Shown: positions 15,619 to 24,608, numbered from the stretch's first letter. The stretch is DNA of 64,000 nt from Candidatus Acidulodesulfobacterium acidiphilum (GCA_008534395.1 SHMQ01000002.1:74310-138309), one strand, 5' to 3'. The notes: generated by a model from the letters alone, not told the origin. Made by a program: numbers and translations.

Positions 15619-15632
15619 GTCCGCAATGCGGA
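15619..15632. promoter_or_regulatory. Palindrome TCCGCAATGCGGA at parA promoter
   Basis: GTCCGCAATGCGGA overlaps the -35 region of parA. Half-palindromes GTCCGCAATGCG (2558-2569) and GTCCGCATTGCG (908-919) lie beside other copies of the promoter motif. It is a candidate operator or ParB site. Confidence 0.45.
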
Positions 15633-15662
15633 TTAATAAAAAAATATCACTTTAATAAATGT

Positions 15663-15687
15663 TTGTCAATACAAAATTTATTGACAA
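15663..15687. promoter_or_regulatory. TTGTCAATA palindrome, dsb-like gene operator
   Basis: TTGTCAATA and TATTGACAA are perfect 9-bp arms with a 7-bp spacer. They lie in the divergent region between parA and the thioredoxin-like gene, and include a TTGACA that could serve as its -35. The XRE regulator encoded at 16339-16875 is a possible binder. Confidence 0.5.
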
Positions 15688-15718
15688 TGTAATTTTAATA
15701 TGATATTTTTTAAACATT

Positions 15719-16297
15719 ATGAAAAAAATATTAATTCTTATCTTTATTTCAGCTTTATTTTTTACGGTAAGAAATACATTCGCTTATAATATAGGAAACC
15801 CTGACGCTAAAATAAAAATAATAGAATACTCCGATTACGAATGTCCATATTGCAGAAAATTTGAACTAAAAGTATTTCCATATATTTATAAAAACTATAT
15901 TAAAAGCGGCTATATCGATTGGGATTTTAGGGATTACCCGTTGGTAAATATTCATGCTTTCGCTTATAAGGCGGCGGTTATAGCCGACTGCTCCGGAAAT
16001 AATTATATGACGGTAAGGTATTACCTTTTTAAATATCAAAACGAATGGAAACAAACCGGAAATATATATAAAATATTAAAAAGATATATAAACATAAAGC
16101 CTGTGGAAACTTGCGTTAATACGAGATACTCTCAAAAGATAGTAGATAACGATTTAAGGCAAGCGTATAAATTGGGATTAAGAGCTACGCCGAGTTTTGT
16201 TATTGATAAAAACGGCAAATATTTACAGACTATAAAAGGATACCATAATAGCGGTTTTTGGTATTTGACTTTGAATTTTCTGTTATCCGACAAATAA
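15719..16297 (+). CDS. Periplasmic DsbA-like thiol oxidoreductase
   Basis: A 192-aa protein with a signal peptide (hydrophobic residues 4-20, cleavage near TFA-YN). The thioredoxin-fold active site is CPYC in DYECPYCRKFE, and the cis-proline loop is RATPSFVID. The two further cysteines (ADCSG, ETCVN) may pair. This is the DsbA/thioredoxin_4 family that forms or reshuffles disulfides. On a transfer element it may help fold transfer or surface proteins. It is transcribed away from the par operon. Confidence 0.85.
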   Translation: MKKILILIFISALFFTVRNTFAYNIGNPDAKIKIIEYSDYECPYCRKFELKVFPYIYKNYIKSGYIDWDFRDYPLVNIHAFAYKAAVIADCSGNNYMTVRYYLFKYQNEWKQTGNIYKILKRYINIKPVETCVNTRYSQKIVDNDLRQAYKLGLRATPSFVIDKNGKYLQTIKGYHNSGFWYLTLNFLLSDK

Positions 16298-16338
16298 TTT
16301 CTTTAACTGCAATTGTCAACTTATTTTTTTAATTAATT

Positions 16339-16875
16339 ATGAATATAAAAGAAGTCAATAAAATCATTGGAAATAATATAAAAAAATATAGAAAAGGACA
16401 GGGAATCACGCAAGGTGATTTATCTAAATCTTTAAAAATAACGCAGCAAGCTATCGCTAATTACGAAAAAGGTTTAAACCGCATTGCTTATGATAAACTT
16501 GAGCATATAGCTGTTTTACTCGGTATTCCTTTGTTGTATTTTTTTTTAGATACTAATAATGAAACTTTAGTTAATAATATAAATTTCGATTATTTATTGA
16601 AGTTAGCTTCTGATTATTTCGATATAAAACTCAATGAATCGCTTAAAATAGACCTTAAAGAATCATTGCAAAAAGTTTTTCAAAATAAGACGATTAGAAA
16701 TCAATTTTTTGGAGAATATGGACAATTTCAAGGGGGATTTAGGGAAGTTAAAAAACTGATGGATATATATATATCAGGAAATGAAACATTAATAACTAAT
16801 ATAAATAATCAAATAAATTTAATACATTCAATGCTCAAAAAGACAAACTTAGATAAATATCCCGAAGAAGAATGA
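16339..16875 (+). CDS. XRE-family transcriptional regulator
   Basis: The N-terminal 65 residues are a Cro/CI-type HTH (IKKYRKGQGITQGDLSKSL, then ITQQAIANYEKG). The C-terminal 110 residues are helical with no peptidase motif, so it is not a LexA-like cleavable repressor. It lies between the thiol oxidoreductase and the small gene pair near the integrase and probably controls element genes. Confidence 0.8.
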   Translation: MNIKEVNKIIGNNIKKYRKGQGITQGDLSKSLKITQQAIANYEKGLNRIAYDKLEHIAVLLGIPLLYFFLDTNNETLVNNINFDYLLKLASDYFDIKLNESLKIDLKESLQKVFQNKTIRNQFFGEYGQFQGGFREVKKLMDIYISGNETLITNINNQINLIHSMLKKTNLDKYPEEE

Positions 16876-16979
16876 AAATAGTAAAACAAATGCTTTTTCC
16901 TAAACTTGATTATCTTTCCGTATAGTGGTATATTTTATTATATAATGAGTTATAAAAAATTAAATAAGGGGTAAAAAAA

Positions 16980-17210
16980 ATGGATAAAAAACCAATAAAT
17001 ACTGAAGATGCAATGGATGTAGCAAAAGGAGTGGCCGAAAAGGCTGGTTTGCCTTTAATGTTTACAACTATAAACAGCATTAAAAAAGAAAATGAAGAAT
17101 ATATTATAATATTATCCAATACTTTAAATAAGAATAGTTATAAAGTTCGTATTAATGCTAAAACCGGGGATGTAATCGAATGGGAAGAGATGATACAACA
17201 GAAGCCATAG
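16980..17210 (+). CDS. PepSY-like small protein, partner of downstream gene
   Basis: 76 aa, preceded by AAGGGG. The C-terminal part YKVRINAKTGDVIEW resembles the end of a PepSY domain. There is no signal peptide. Its 3' end overlaps the next gene by 31 bases, as in toxin-antitoxin pairs. Role unproven. Confidence 0.5.
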   Translation: MDKKPINTEDAMDVAKGVAEKAGLPLMFTTINSIKKENEEYIIILSNTLNKNSYKVRINAKTGDVIEWEEMIQQKP

Positions 17211-17581
17211 AAAAAATTGGGAAATATAAGCATAGAGCCGAGAAACTTTTTGAAAATGCTAAGATATTCTTAGATAAAGGAGAATATGAAAAAACCGGAG
17301 AGTTTTTATGGGGTGCTCTTGCGGCATATATTAATGCCATTGTATTTCTCAGGACAGGCGAAGCAAAATATAGCCATAATAAGTTAGTTACGGCAGGAGA
17401 AAACATTGCTAAGGCTACAAAAGATGCGGATTTATTAAAGGCTATTCGTCAAACAGGACAGAAACTTCATGCGAATTACTATCATGGTTTTCTTATTCTT
17501 GAAGATTTTAAAGATATGTTTCCTGAAATCGAAAATGCAATAGAAAAACTTGATAATATTCTCTTTAATGAATTAAAATAA
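17180..17581 (+). CDS. PaREP1/HEPN-like protein
   Basis: A 133-aa all-helical protein resembling PaREP1 family proteins of archaea and bacteria: KHRAEKLFENAKIFLDKGEY, FLWGALAAYINA, HNKL and a C-terminal RQTGQKLHANYYH. The last contains R-x6-H, compatible with the HEPN ribonuclease motif, though this motif alone is weak. Overlap with the upstream small gene suggests a two-gene module, perhaps toxin-antitoxin. Confidence 0.6.
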   Translation: MGRDDTTEAIEKIGKYKHRAEKLFENAKIFLDKGEYEKTGEFLWGALAAYINAIVFLRTGEAKYSHNKLVTAGENIAKATKDADLLKAIRQTGQKLHANYYHGFLILEDFKDMFPEIENAIEKLDNILFNELK

Positions 17582-17640
17582 AAAAATCCTTTCAAATTTC
17601 CGTTTTAAGGCCTTTGACTTTTTATTTAGTTATAAAACCA

Positions 17641-18684
17641 TTAATCTTTTTTACTACTCTTATTCCACACGTCGTCAACGGCCTTGCGTAAAGTGCTTGG
17701 AACTAAATGCGAATACCTTTTCGTCATCTGCGTTGTTCTATGTCCCAGAAGTTCCCCTGTGATATAAAGCGACGTCCCGTCCATTACCATTTTACTTGCG
17801 AAGACGTGCCTTAAATCGTGAATGTGCATATCCTTAAATCCCGCATTTTTACAGGCGGTATTGAAAGACTTCTTAAAATCGCCTAATTTAGCCCCGTTTT
17901 TGTTAAATACGTATAAACAGTCCTGATGTTTTTCAATACCGCCTAAAAGCTCTTTTAAGGGCTTACTTATCGGAACATAGCGGTCATACTTAGTCTTAGT
18001 TCCCTTTATGGCTATTACGTCGTTCTGTAAGTCCACGTCGTCCCATTTGAGGTTAAGGGCTTCCCCTTTCCGGCAGCCTGAAAGGATTAAGAAAGTTATT
18101 AAGTCTTTAGTAAGTTTATTGGAAGCTCCATTAATCAATTTTAAGATATCTTTATCGGATAAAGTTTTTAACCTGGACAGCTCGTTAAGTTTTTTAACGC
18201 CGCCTGCCGGATTCTTTTCGATGAGTTCCTTTTCAATGCAGAAGTTAAAGAAGTGATGAAGGGTAGTTATTTCTAAATTTACCGATCTGAAACTTATTTC
18301 GGATTCTTTTTTGCCGATATTTTTCGGCATGGCCATAATTTCTATTTTTCTTTTCAACTGGTAGTCTTTGATATTAGACTGCGTAATATCGGAAATGCTT
18401 TTGTCTTTAAATATAGGTAGGAAATGTTTAGATAGGCTTATTTTATCTTTCGTAGTCTTGCTTGAATGGCTCTGGTTTTTTATATATTGCTCCCATGCCG
18501 TTAAAAAGGTATAATTATTTTTAACCGGCATGCTGAATTTTTTCCGGACCAGATCGGCTTCTATTGTATTTGCTATTTGCTGAGCAAGTTTCTTATTGTC
18601 AGTTTTGGTAGAACCGCGGTATCTGAATCCGTTAAGACGTATTTGATACCAGTATGTATCGTTTCTTTTATAAATGCTTGCCAT
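17641..18684 (-). CDS. int: Tyrosine recombinase (element 1 integrase)
   Basis: 347 aa with an SAM-like core-binding region (about 60-160) and a catalytic domain with the R-H-R-H-Y set: SGCRKGEAL, HIHDLRHVFAS, LLGHRTTQMTKRYSHL. ATG at 18684 (MASIYKR) is preferred to the 23-codon longer frame, which starts with an unlikely aromatic-rich stretch. It lies 166 bases from the tRNA-Lys fragment it presumably uses as attachment site, transcribed inward. Confidence 0.92.
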   Translation of the reverse strand: MASIYKRNDTYWYQIRLNGFRYRGSTKTDNKKLAQQIANTIEADLVRKKFSMPVKNNYTFLTAWEQYIKNQSHSSKTTKDKISLSKHFLPIFKDKSISDITQSNIKDYQLKRKIEIMAMPKNIGKKESEISFRSVNLEITTLHHFFNFCIEKELIEKNPAGGVKKLNELSRLKTLSDKDILKLINGASNKLTKDLITFLILSGCRKGEALNLKWDDVDLQNDVIAIKGTKTKYDRYVPISKPLKELLGGIEKHQDCLYVFNKNGAKLGDFKKSFNTACKNAGFKDMHIHDLRHVFASKMVMDGTSLYITGELLGHRTTQMTKRYSHLVPSTLRKAVDDVWNKSSKKD

Positions 18685-18850
18685 ATTTAGCCGTAAAATA
18701 ATGTGGTCGTTTTTGTGTCTAAAATAAAAATACGATACGGTAAAATATAGCATTTTACGGACTAAAAAAGCAAGAAAAATTTTAAATATAAAAACCGCAA
18801 AGCATTAAAAATATTGATTTAGCAAGGCATTAATGATAATAAAAGCTTAT

Positions 18851-18897
18851 GACTCTTAATCAGTAGGTCGTCGGTTCGATCCCGACACAGCCCACCA
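18851..18897 (+). mobile_element. Attachment site: 3' half of tRNA-Lys(CTT)
   Basis: The sequence from the anticodon loop (CTCTTAA) to CCA of a tRNA-Lys is present with an intact T arm (GTCGG TTCGATC CCGAC), but the 5' half is missing: the bases before it do not pair with the anticodon stem. This is the right-hand att site. The complete tRNA should lie left of the window, so the element is longer than 18.9 kb. Confidence 0.85.
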
Positions 18898-18915
18898 GTA
18901 AAATAAAGACTGTAA

Positions 18916-19125
18916 TCATTTTCTTATTAAATACATAATAATAGTCAATATTATGCTTGCAATTATACTTAATCCCAATGGAAAATAAAAAGTAAAATTG
19001 CCTTTTTTAATTATTATATCTCCCGGAAACTTGCCTATAGGCAGTTTATGAAAAACAATAAATAATAAACCTAAAATTATCAATACTATTCCGGTTAATA
19101 TAAGGAATCTGCCTAACCCATACAT
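18916..19125 (-). CDS. DUF2905 membrane protein
   Basis: 69 aa with two membrane segments separated by the family signature LPIGKFPGDIIIKKGNFTFYFPLG. Short conserved bacterial inner-membrane protein of unknown role. It is the first chromosomal gene after element 1. Confidence 0.85.
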   Translation of the reverse strand: MYGLGRFLILTGIVLIILGLLFIVFHKLPIGKFPGDIIIKKGNFTFYFPLGLSIIASIILTIIMYLIRK

Positions 19126-19165
19126 ATATTTAACCTCTGAGCTTTTGAAATTAATTTGTTAAAAT

Positions 19166-20401
19166 TTATACTTTTATATCCATAAGCGGCATAGAAAATC
19201 TAATTTTATGTCCTGCGTTTAAAGAAGGAATGCTTGAAGCAAGATGAACGGAATTTCTTCCTAATTTTTTATTTATACCGTCTATAGAATCGTATATGCG
19301 TTTTATTTTATCAATTTTAACAATATCGTCAAAAAGCGAATACTGGACGTTTTCCGTAAGGTACAAAACTATTTCCGTCTGCCTGTATAGATATATTTTT
19401 TCATATATATACTTAAAACCTTCTTTTAAAGCATTCATAAGAAGAGGCGGGAAGGCGGAAGGCGTAGTAAGTTTTATCTGAACGCCGGTTGTTTTAAAAT
19501 CCTGCGTTTTTAAAAAAATAGAAATTTTTGCGGCGGCTAAGTCAAATCTTCTGGCTTTAGCGCAGGCATTTTCTAAATTTTTAGTAAGTTCCGAAAAAAG
19601 AAACATCTCGTCGCTTGAGGGCGGATAAAAACTCTTAGCCTTGCTTATAGTTTTATAAGTCGATTTAGCGGATGCGTTAATTCCTAAAACTGCATTTCCT
19701 CTAAGTTCAAGCCATGTTTCTTTATAAGGTTTAGATAAATACCTACCTATAAAATTTTCGTCTTTGAGAGCAAAATCTAAAGCGGAATTTATGCCGAATT
19801 TTTTCAAAAGATACGCCGTATTATTTCCTATGCCCCAGACGTCTTCAATCTTGATATTGCATAAAATATTTTGTATATCCCTGCCTTCTATTACGGCAAG
19901 CCCTTTAGGCTTTTTAAGTTTAGAAGCTATTTTAGCAAGCGTTTTCGTTATGCTTACGCCTATCGAAACGGTTATAGACAACTCTTTTTCTACCGCAATC
20001 TGCATTTTTTTAGCAATTTCTTCGTAGGAACAGGAAAACACCCTTCGTAATCCGCTTAAATCGACGAACGCCTCGTCTATCGAATACTCTTCTACCTGCG
20101 GCGAAAAGTTTTTTATTATATTAAACATACGTAAAGAAAAAAGGGAGTATGCTTCGTAATCGGATTCTATAACTATAAGCCCGGGACATATTTTTTTAGC
20201 TTCGAAAGACCTCATGCCGCGCTTTACTCCTTTTGCTTTAGCTTCATAGCTTAAAGCCGTTATAATGCCCCGCTCTTTTCCTACCGCGACGCATTTTCCG
20301 TTTAAAGACGGATTTAACGCACGCTCGCATGCTACGAAAAAAGCGTCGGCATCTATGTGGGCGATAGCCTTCGGCCATGAATGTACGCAAAAATTGGTCA
20401 T
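19166..20401 (-). CDS. dinB: Y-family DNA polymerase (DinB/UmuC)
   Basis: 411 aa. The catalytic motifs are AHIDADAFFVACE and YSIDEAFVDL, with the finger region GVKRGMRSFEA and a helix-hairpin-helix (EDVWGIGNNTAYLLKKFG), then a little-finger domain. It performs error-prone translesion synthesis. The gene follows lexA by 32 bases on the same strand, giving an SOS-controlled repressor-polymerase operon. Length is between DinB and UmuC, so subfamily is not certain. Confidence 0.88.
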   Translation of the reverse strand: MTNFCVHSWPKAIAHIDADAFFVACERALNPSLNGKCVAVGKERGIITALSYEAKAKGVKRGMRSFEAKKICPGLIVIESDYEAYSLFSLRMFNIIKNFSPQVEEYSIDEAFVDLSGLRRVFSCSYEEIAKKMQIAVEKELSITVSIGVSITKTLAKIASKLKKPKGLAVIEGRDIQNILCNIKIEDVWGIGNNTAYLLKKFGINSALDFALKDENFIGRYLSKPYKETWLELRGNAVLGINASAKSTYKTISKAKSFYPPSSDEMFLFSELTKNLENACAKARRFDLAAAKISIFLKTQDFKTTGVQIKLTTPSAFPPLLMNALKEGFKYIYEKIYLYRQTEIVLYLTENVQYSLFDDIVKIDKIKRIYDSIDGINKKLGRNSVHLASSIPSLNAGHKIRFSMPLMDIKV

Positions 20402-20433
20402 AAAATTTTTGTTATACGATTATAATTTAACCG

Positions 20434-21081
20434 CTATTTATATTTTCTTATAGTGCCTACTACGACTCCAGCAACCGTTAATTCCTGTTTAGGCGTTATA
20501 ATCCCATATTTAGGGTTTGCAGCTTCAAGTATATATTTGCCGTTATCTTTTCTGAGATATTTTATCGTCCAGTCGCCGTCTACGCGCGCTATTACTATGT
20601 CCCCTTCTTTTGGCGTCAGCGATTTATCTACTACTACAAAATCTTTAGGCATTATGCCGGCGTTAATCATAGAATCTCCTGAAACTTCAAGCATAAAAGA
20701 AGAATTTGGATTTTTTATCAAAAGCTTATCGATAGAAACGCTGTCTAAAAGCTCTTCTTCCGCAGGACTGGGAAAACCGGCTTCAACGCTTCCAAGAAGC
20801 TTAATAAGACCGCCGCCTGCGCCTGCCGCCGCAAAAATAGCGGATGCATTAGTCATCAGCATAGCCGCCGTATCCGCATAAATACCGGAAACCGGCAGTA
20901 AATACCCCTTTGAATCTTTTTTTAAAAAACCTTTTTCTATAAGCTTGCCGACTATTTTAAAAACCGCATTTTTTGATTTCACCCCGAATAAATCCGTCAT
21001 TTCGGAATAAGTCGGCATCCTTCCGCTTTTTATATAAAAACCTTTTATAGAATCAAGTCTGCCCTTAAGTTTTATATCCAT
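20434..21081 (-). CDS. lexA: LexA-family SOS repressor
   Basis: 215 aa with an N-terminal winged helix (GRMPTYSEMTDLFGVKSKNAVFKIV) and a C-terminal S24 peptidase. The cleavage site is EAGFP (Ala-Gly), the catalytic Ser is in VSGDSM and the Lys in DWTIKYL. A linker rich in alanine and glycine precedes the cleavage site. It heads the operon with dinB. A palindrome upstream (21232-21253) is a likely autoregulatory operator. Confidence 0.88.
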   Translation of the reverse strand: MDIKLKGRLDSIKGFYIKSGRMPTYSEMTDLFGVKSKNAVFKIVGKLIEKGFLKKDSKGYLLPVSGIYADTAAMLMTNASAIFAAAGAGGGLIKLLGSVEAGFPSPAEEELLDSVSIDKLLIKNPNSSFMLEVSGDSMINAGIMPKDFVVVDKSLTPKEGDIVIARVDGDWTIKYLRKDNGKYILEAANPKYGIITPKQELTVAGVVVGTIRKYK

Positions 21082-21231
21082 ATTTATAATTTATAGCGGA
21101 ACAATATGAAAAAATTAAATTAATTAAATTAAATAATGATGAAATTTAAATTTTGAATTATTGAATTATTTGAAATATTCTATATTTATTTACGGCATAT
21201 ATATCGCGATATATAATATATATATTATAAT

Positions 21232-21253
21232 ACAGTAAACAATCGTTCACTGT
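21232..21253. promoter_or_regulatory. Candidate LexA operator
   Basis: ACAGTAAAC-AATC-GTTCACTGT is an inverted repeat with one mismatch in nine pairs. It lies in the divergent region between lexA-dinB and the DUF445 gene. A second AT-rich palindrome around TATATCGCGATATA is at about 21198-21215. Confidence 0.5.
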
Positions 21254-21327
21254 CAAGCAAAAAATAAGCAGTAAAAAAAGCAAAAAAAATTATATCAATA
21301 CTATAAAATAATGATAAAATTAAAAAT

Positions 21328-22887
21328 ATGGATTTAAAAGCCAAAAATAAAATTATCGCAAATCTCTTTCTTTTATTTGCTTTTTTAATTTTTTTAGCAT
21401 CTTACCTTATACACGTCGATAATATCTGGATATTTATACTGCAAAGGGCTTCGGCGGCGGCGCTTATAGGCGGTATCGCCGACTGGTTTGCCGTAACGGC
21501 TTTATTTAAATATCCGCTCGGACTTCATATTCCGCACACAAATACCATTAAAAACAATAAAGAAAAAATTATTAATTCGATAAGCAATACCGTCAACGAT
21601 ATATGGCTCGGCAAAAATTATCTTGCAAAAGAAATAAACGACATAAATTTTTCCTATATCCTGCTAAACATTATAAAAAAAGATAAAAACAAAAATAAAT
21701 TAATGCTGTCTTTAAGAAAATTAATTTTAAAATCAGTTAATTATGCCAAAACGGATAAATTTAAAAATTTTTTACATAAAAATATCGATAAAGCATTGGA
21801 CAAAACATTGTCCGACGACAATATATCCAAAAATATAATAAGCAAATTTGCCGTATTTTTGGAGTCCGAAGATTCGAATTATATTTACGATAATTTAATT
21901 AATTATATAAACGATTATATTAAAACGTATAATGCGGACGTCCTGTCAAAAAAAATCACGGACGCGTATTCGGATGAAATTATAAAATCTATAAAATTTG
22001 CGGGAAATAAAATAATAGATGAAAATTTCGCCTACATTATATCCGATTTAAGCGGCTTCGCAATACGGAACATAGAAGAAAACAGGCCGTATTTAAAACA
22101 ACAGATAGCCGATATAATCGAAAAATATAAAAGCAGTTCCGCCTTAAAGAACGTACTGATGTTCGTAGCGGAAAAAACGAATATTATCGACATAGACCGT
22201 CTTTCTAACGAAATTATAACAAAAATTATAGATTTTATTAAAGATATAAAAAACAACGAAAATAACGAGGTCAGATTAAATATAAAAGATTATATTTTAA
22301 GCGCATTAAACGATATAGACAAAACTTCAAGGATTCAAATTTTAAATGCAGTAGAAAATATTATCGACGAAAATACCGATAAAATAAAAGATTACATAAT
22401 AAACTATTTAAATAACGACGAACTGAAAAAAACGGTTAAAAACAAACTTTCAAATTTTATTAATTCGGAGGGCTTAAATATTATAGTTCGTTTTAAAGAC
22501 CGGTTAAAAAGCATTATGCGCGACGCAATAATAAATTTTATCGGTTCAATACTTAAAAACAACAAAGAATATATCGTTAATAAAAAATTGTTTAAAGAAA
22601 AATTTAATTATCTTTTTATTTTCATAGAAAACGAAATATCTAAAAACGCCGATAAAATTGATGTTTTTTTAAAAAACAACATTATATACGTTATGAAAAT
22701 CAATCATTCGGCTATAGGAAAACTTATAAGAAAAAATTTAGAAAATCTCGACGAAGATAAATTAGTCGGCCAAATCGAAGATAAAATCGGCAACGACTTG
22801 CAATATATAAGAATAAACGGCGCTATAACCGGTTCTTTTATCGGAATCATTATAGCCGTATTGAGTCTTATTTTAAAAAAAATATAA
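21328..22887 (+). CDS. DUF445 family membrane protein
   Basis: 519 aa. The N-terminus has one membrane segment and the family signature RASAAALIGGIADWFAVTAL followed by YPLGLHIPHT. A long helical, coiled-coil-rich periplasmic or cytoplasmic body (residues 80-480) leads to a C-terminal membrane segment (GSFIGIIIAVLSLIL). YjiN/DUF445 proteins have no established function. Last chromosomal gene before element 2. Confidence 0.88.
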   Translation: MDLKAKNKIIANLFLLFAFLIFLASYLIHVDNIWIFILQRASAAALIGGIADWFAVTALFKYPLGLHIPHTNTIKNNKEKIINSISNTVNDIWLGKNYLAKEINDINFSYILLNIIKKDKNKNKLMLSLRKLILKSVNYAKTDKFKNFLHKNIDKALDKTLSDDNISKNIISKFAVFLESEDSNYIYDNLINYINDYIKTYNADVLSKKITDAYSDEIIKSIKFAGNKIIDENFAYIISDLSGFAIRNIEENRPYLKQQIADIIEKYKSSSALKNVLMFVAEKTNIIDIDRLSNEIITKIIDFIKDIKNNENNEVRLNIKDYILSALNDIDKTSRIQILNAVENIIDENTDKIKDYIINYLNNDELKKTVKNKLSNFINSEGLNIIVRFKDRLKSIMRDAIINFIGSILKNNKEYIVNKKLFKEKFNYLFIFIENEISKNADKIDVFLKNNIIYVMKINHSAIGKLIRKNLENLDEDKLVGQIEDKIGNDLQYIRINGAITGSFIGIIIAVLSLILKKI

Positions 22888-22977
22888 ATAATATAAACAA
22901 TACTTCCGCATAATCTGCAGAGAAAAAATTTTATGAAATGAAATTGCCTTAAAAGTGCTTATTTACTGCGGTTTTGA

Positions 22978-23025
22978 ATGGAGCCGGCGATAGGAATCGA
23001 ACCTACGACCCGCTGATTACGAATC
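22978..23025. mobile_element. attL of element 2 (tRNA-Thr 3' end copy)
   Basis: 48 bases identical to 50406-50453, covering CCA, acceptor, T arm, variable loop and most of the anticodon arm of tRNA-Thr on the minus strand. The sequence then diverges (TAACGCC), leaving a non-functional tRNA fragment. Confidence 0.93.
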
Positions 23026-23143
23026 TAACGCCCCCTATTTTTTAAAATCCTTATATTTACCTCAACATTTAGTATTTAAGCTATTTTACGGTTTCTATAT
23101 TTTATGTTATTTTCTATATTTTTATGCTTTTTAGTAGATTTTT

Positions 23144-23165
23144 TTAGCACTGTTTTAGCACTGTT
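23144..23165. repeat. Integrase arm-type repeats (left end)
   Basis: TTTAGCACTGTTTTAGCACTGTT holds two copies of TAGCACTGTT. The same pair occurs at the right end (50339-50360), and one inverted copy at 23584-23596. Matching repeats at both ends of the element fit arm binding sites of its integrase. Confidence 0.55.
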
Positions 23166-23179
23166 AAAAATAAAAAAAA

Positions 23180-23200
23180 TGGGAGATTATTAATCTCCCA
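23180..23200 (-). terminator. Terminator after excisionase-like gene
   Basis: TGGGAGATT/AATCTCCCA stem followed by a T-run on the minus strand. Confidence 0.65.
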
Positions 23201-23332
23201 AATAATAAGCTTCTGTTTAGAATATTCCAAATAAACTATAAGGAATAATTGTTTAATAATTTTGCCGATAACAGCAAAACCGACGCAATATAGCATCTTA
23301 ACTCAAGCTTATTAAATTATATTATATTACTT

Positions 23333-23494
23333 TTAAGATTTTAACAATACCAAAATATCGTTTTCCTGAAACCTTATCGAACCGCATATTTTTGTAGATT
23401 TTAATTTTTTACGGTAAACCCAATCATAAATTGTTACCGGCGATACTTTAAAAAATTCTGCAACCTCCTTGACCGTATAAAGTTTTTCTTTCAT
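23333..23494 (-). CDS. Excisionase-like HTH protein (53 aa)
   Basis: ATG at 23494 with GGAGG eight bases upstream; another ATG four bases earlier is out of frame. The product is a MerR/AlpA-type helix-turn-helix of the excisionase family: LYTVKEVAEFFKVSPVTIYDWVYRKKL, then IRFQENDILVLL. It lies near attL, the usual place for a recombination directionality factor or an element regulator. Confidence 0.75.
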   Translation of the reverse strand: MKEKLYTVKEVAEFFKVSPVTIYDWVYRKKLKSTKICGSIRFQENDILVLLKS

Positions 23495-23596
23495 TCATAA
23501 AACCTCCGCGTTCCAAAACGCAAAAATAAATTGACCGACTGATAATATTATACATTATATTATATATAATGTCAAGCTTTTTAAAAACAGTGCTAT

Positions 23597-23625
23597 TTGA
23601 CTTAATTTTTTTTGTGTTTTAATAT
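23597..23625 (+). promoter_or_regulatory. Promoter of primase gene
   Basis: TTGACT, 17 bases, TAATAT, 30 bases before the primase ATG. The whole block is repeated in front of the 39700-40203 gene (40237-40264, minus strand). Confidence 0.6.
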
Positions 23626-23654
23626 TTCATTAAAAAATAAACGGAGGTGGAAAA

Positions 23655-24563
23655 ATGGAAAAATCAAAAGAAATTTTATTAGAGCATTTTAAAAAAATAT
23701 TTTTAAAGAAAGACGATACCGTCGCTTTCGTCTTATTAAAAAAAGATAACAAACCTTTTCAGATTTTTAAAAAAATAGGCGATATCGACGATTCATTTAT
23801 CGAATTTTTAGAAAAAAACAATAATAACGGTTATAGTATTCACGGCTCAGTAAATCCGCTTTTACCAAACCCGACAAAAAGAACTAAAGATTTTTACAGC
23901 GAAAATCAGCGGAGACTATGGCTTGATTTAGATAATAAAAAAAATAATTATATATTATTAAAATTTAAACAATTTTTAATAGATTTTAATTTACCCAAGC
24001 CAAACCAGATAACCCAAAGCTCAGAAGGAAATTATCATATATATTGGGTTTTAGACAAAGAATATAATTTTGAAATATTGTCTAAGATGATGTTGAGAAT
24101 GAATATTTTTTTAAAACTTGATCATACGCAAGATATAACAAGGCTTTTAAGACTGCCAGGATTTTATAGTAAAAAACCAGGCAAAAACGATTTTGTATGT
24201 TGTCCGTTTAAAAGTCTTAACAAATTACCGGTAAATATAAATTCTTTTGCTAAAATTGACAATATAAAAATACAAGCACCTAATAATGAAAATATAAAAT
24301 CTAATATCATGGCTTTCTCAGACGAAAAAGGAGAGTTGTGGAATTTTAAAGTAAACTCAAAGCAGACAACCAGAGATATCTACAATATATCGACAAAAAG
24401 GTTAAAAAGCAAATCTTTATCGGAAATAGATTTATCTTTTGCCAAAATTTTAGATATAAATAATGTGTCTATGGAAATCATAAAAACATTATTGATATCT
24501 TTAGCAACCGGCAGAAAACCTAACCCCGAATATTACGCACAAAAAACGATAGAAAAACTTTAA
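23655..24563 (+). CDS. RepB-type primase
   Basis: 302 aa, ATG behind GGAGGTGG. It matches the RepB_primase pattern of archaeo-eukaryotic-type small primases: RRLWLDLDN (acidic catalytic residues), QSSEGNYHIYWVLD (His), DITRLLRLPGFYSKKPG. It should make primers for replication of the excised element. With the SF3 helicase at 25520-26950 it forms a phage/plasmid-like replication module. Confidence 0.8.
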   Translation: MEKSKEILLEHFKKIFLKKDDTVAFVLLKKDNKPFQIFKKIGDIDDSFIEFLEKNNNNGYSIHGSVNPLLPNPTKRTKDFYSENQRRLWLDLDNKKNNYILLKFKQFLIDFNLPKPNQITQSSEGNYHIYWVLDKEYNFEILSKMMLRMNIFLKLDHTQDITRLLRLPGFYSKKPGKNDFVCCPFKSLNKLPVNINSFAKIDNIKIQAPNNENIKSNIMAFSDEKGELWNFKVNSKQTTRDIYNISTKRLKSKSLSEIDLSFAKILDINNVSMEIIKTLLISLATGRKPNPEYYAQKTIEKL

Positions 24564-24608
24564 ACTCAATTTTTAAAAAAAATAACCGTTAATCCCAGCT
24601 TATTATTA

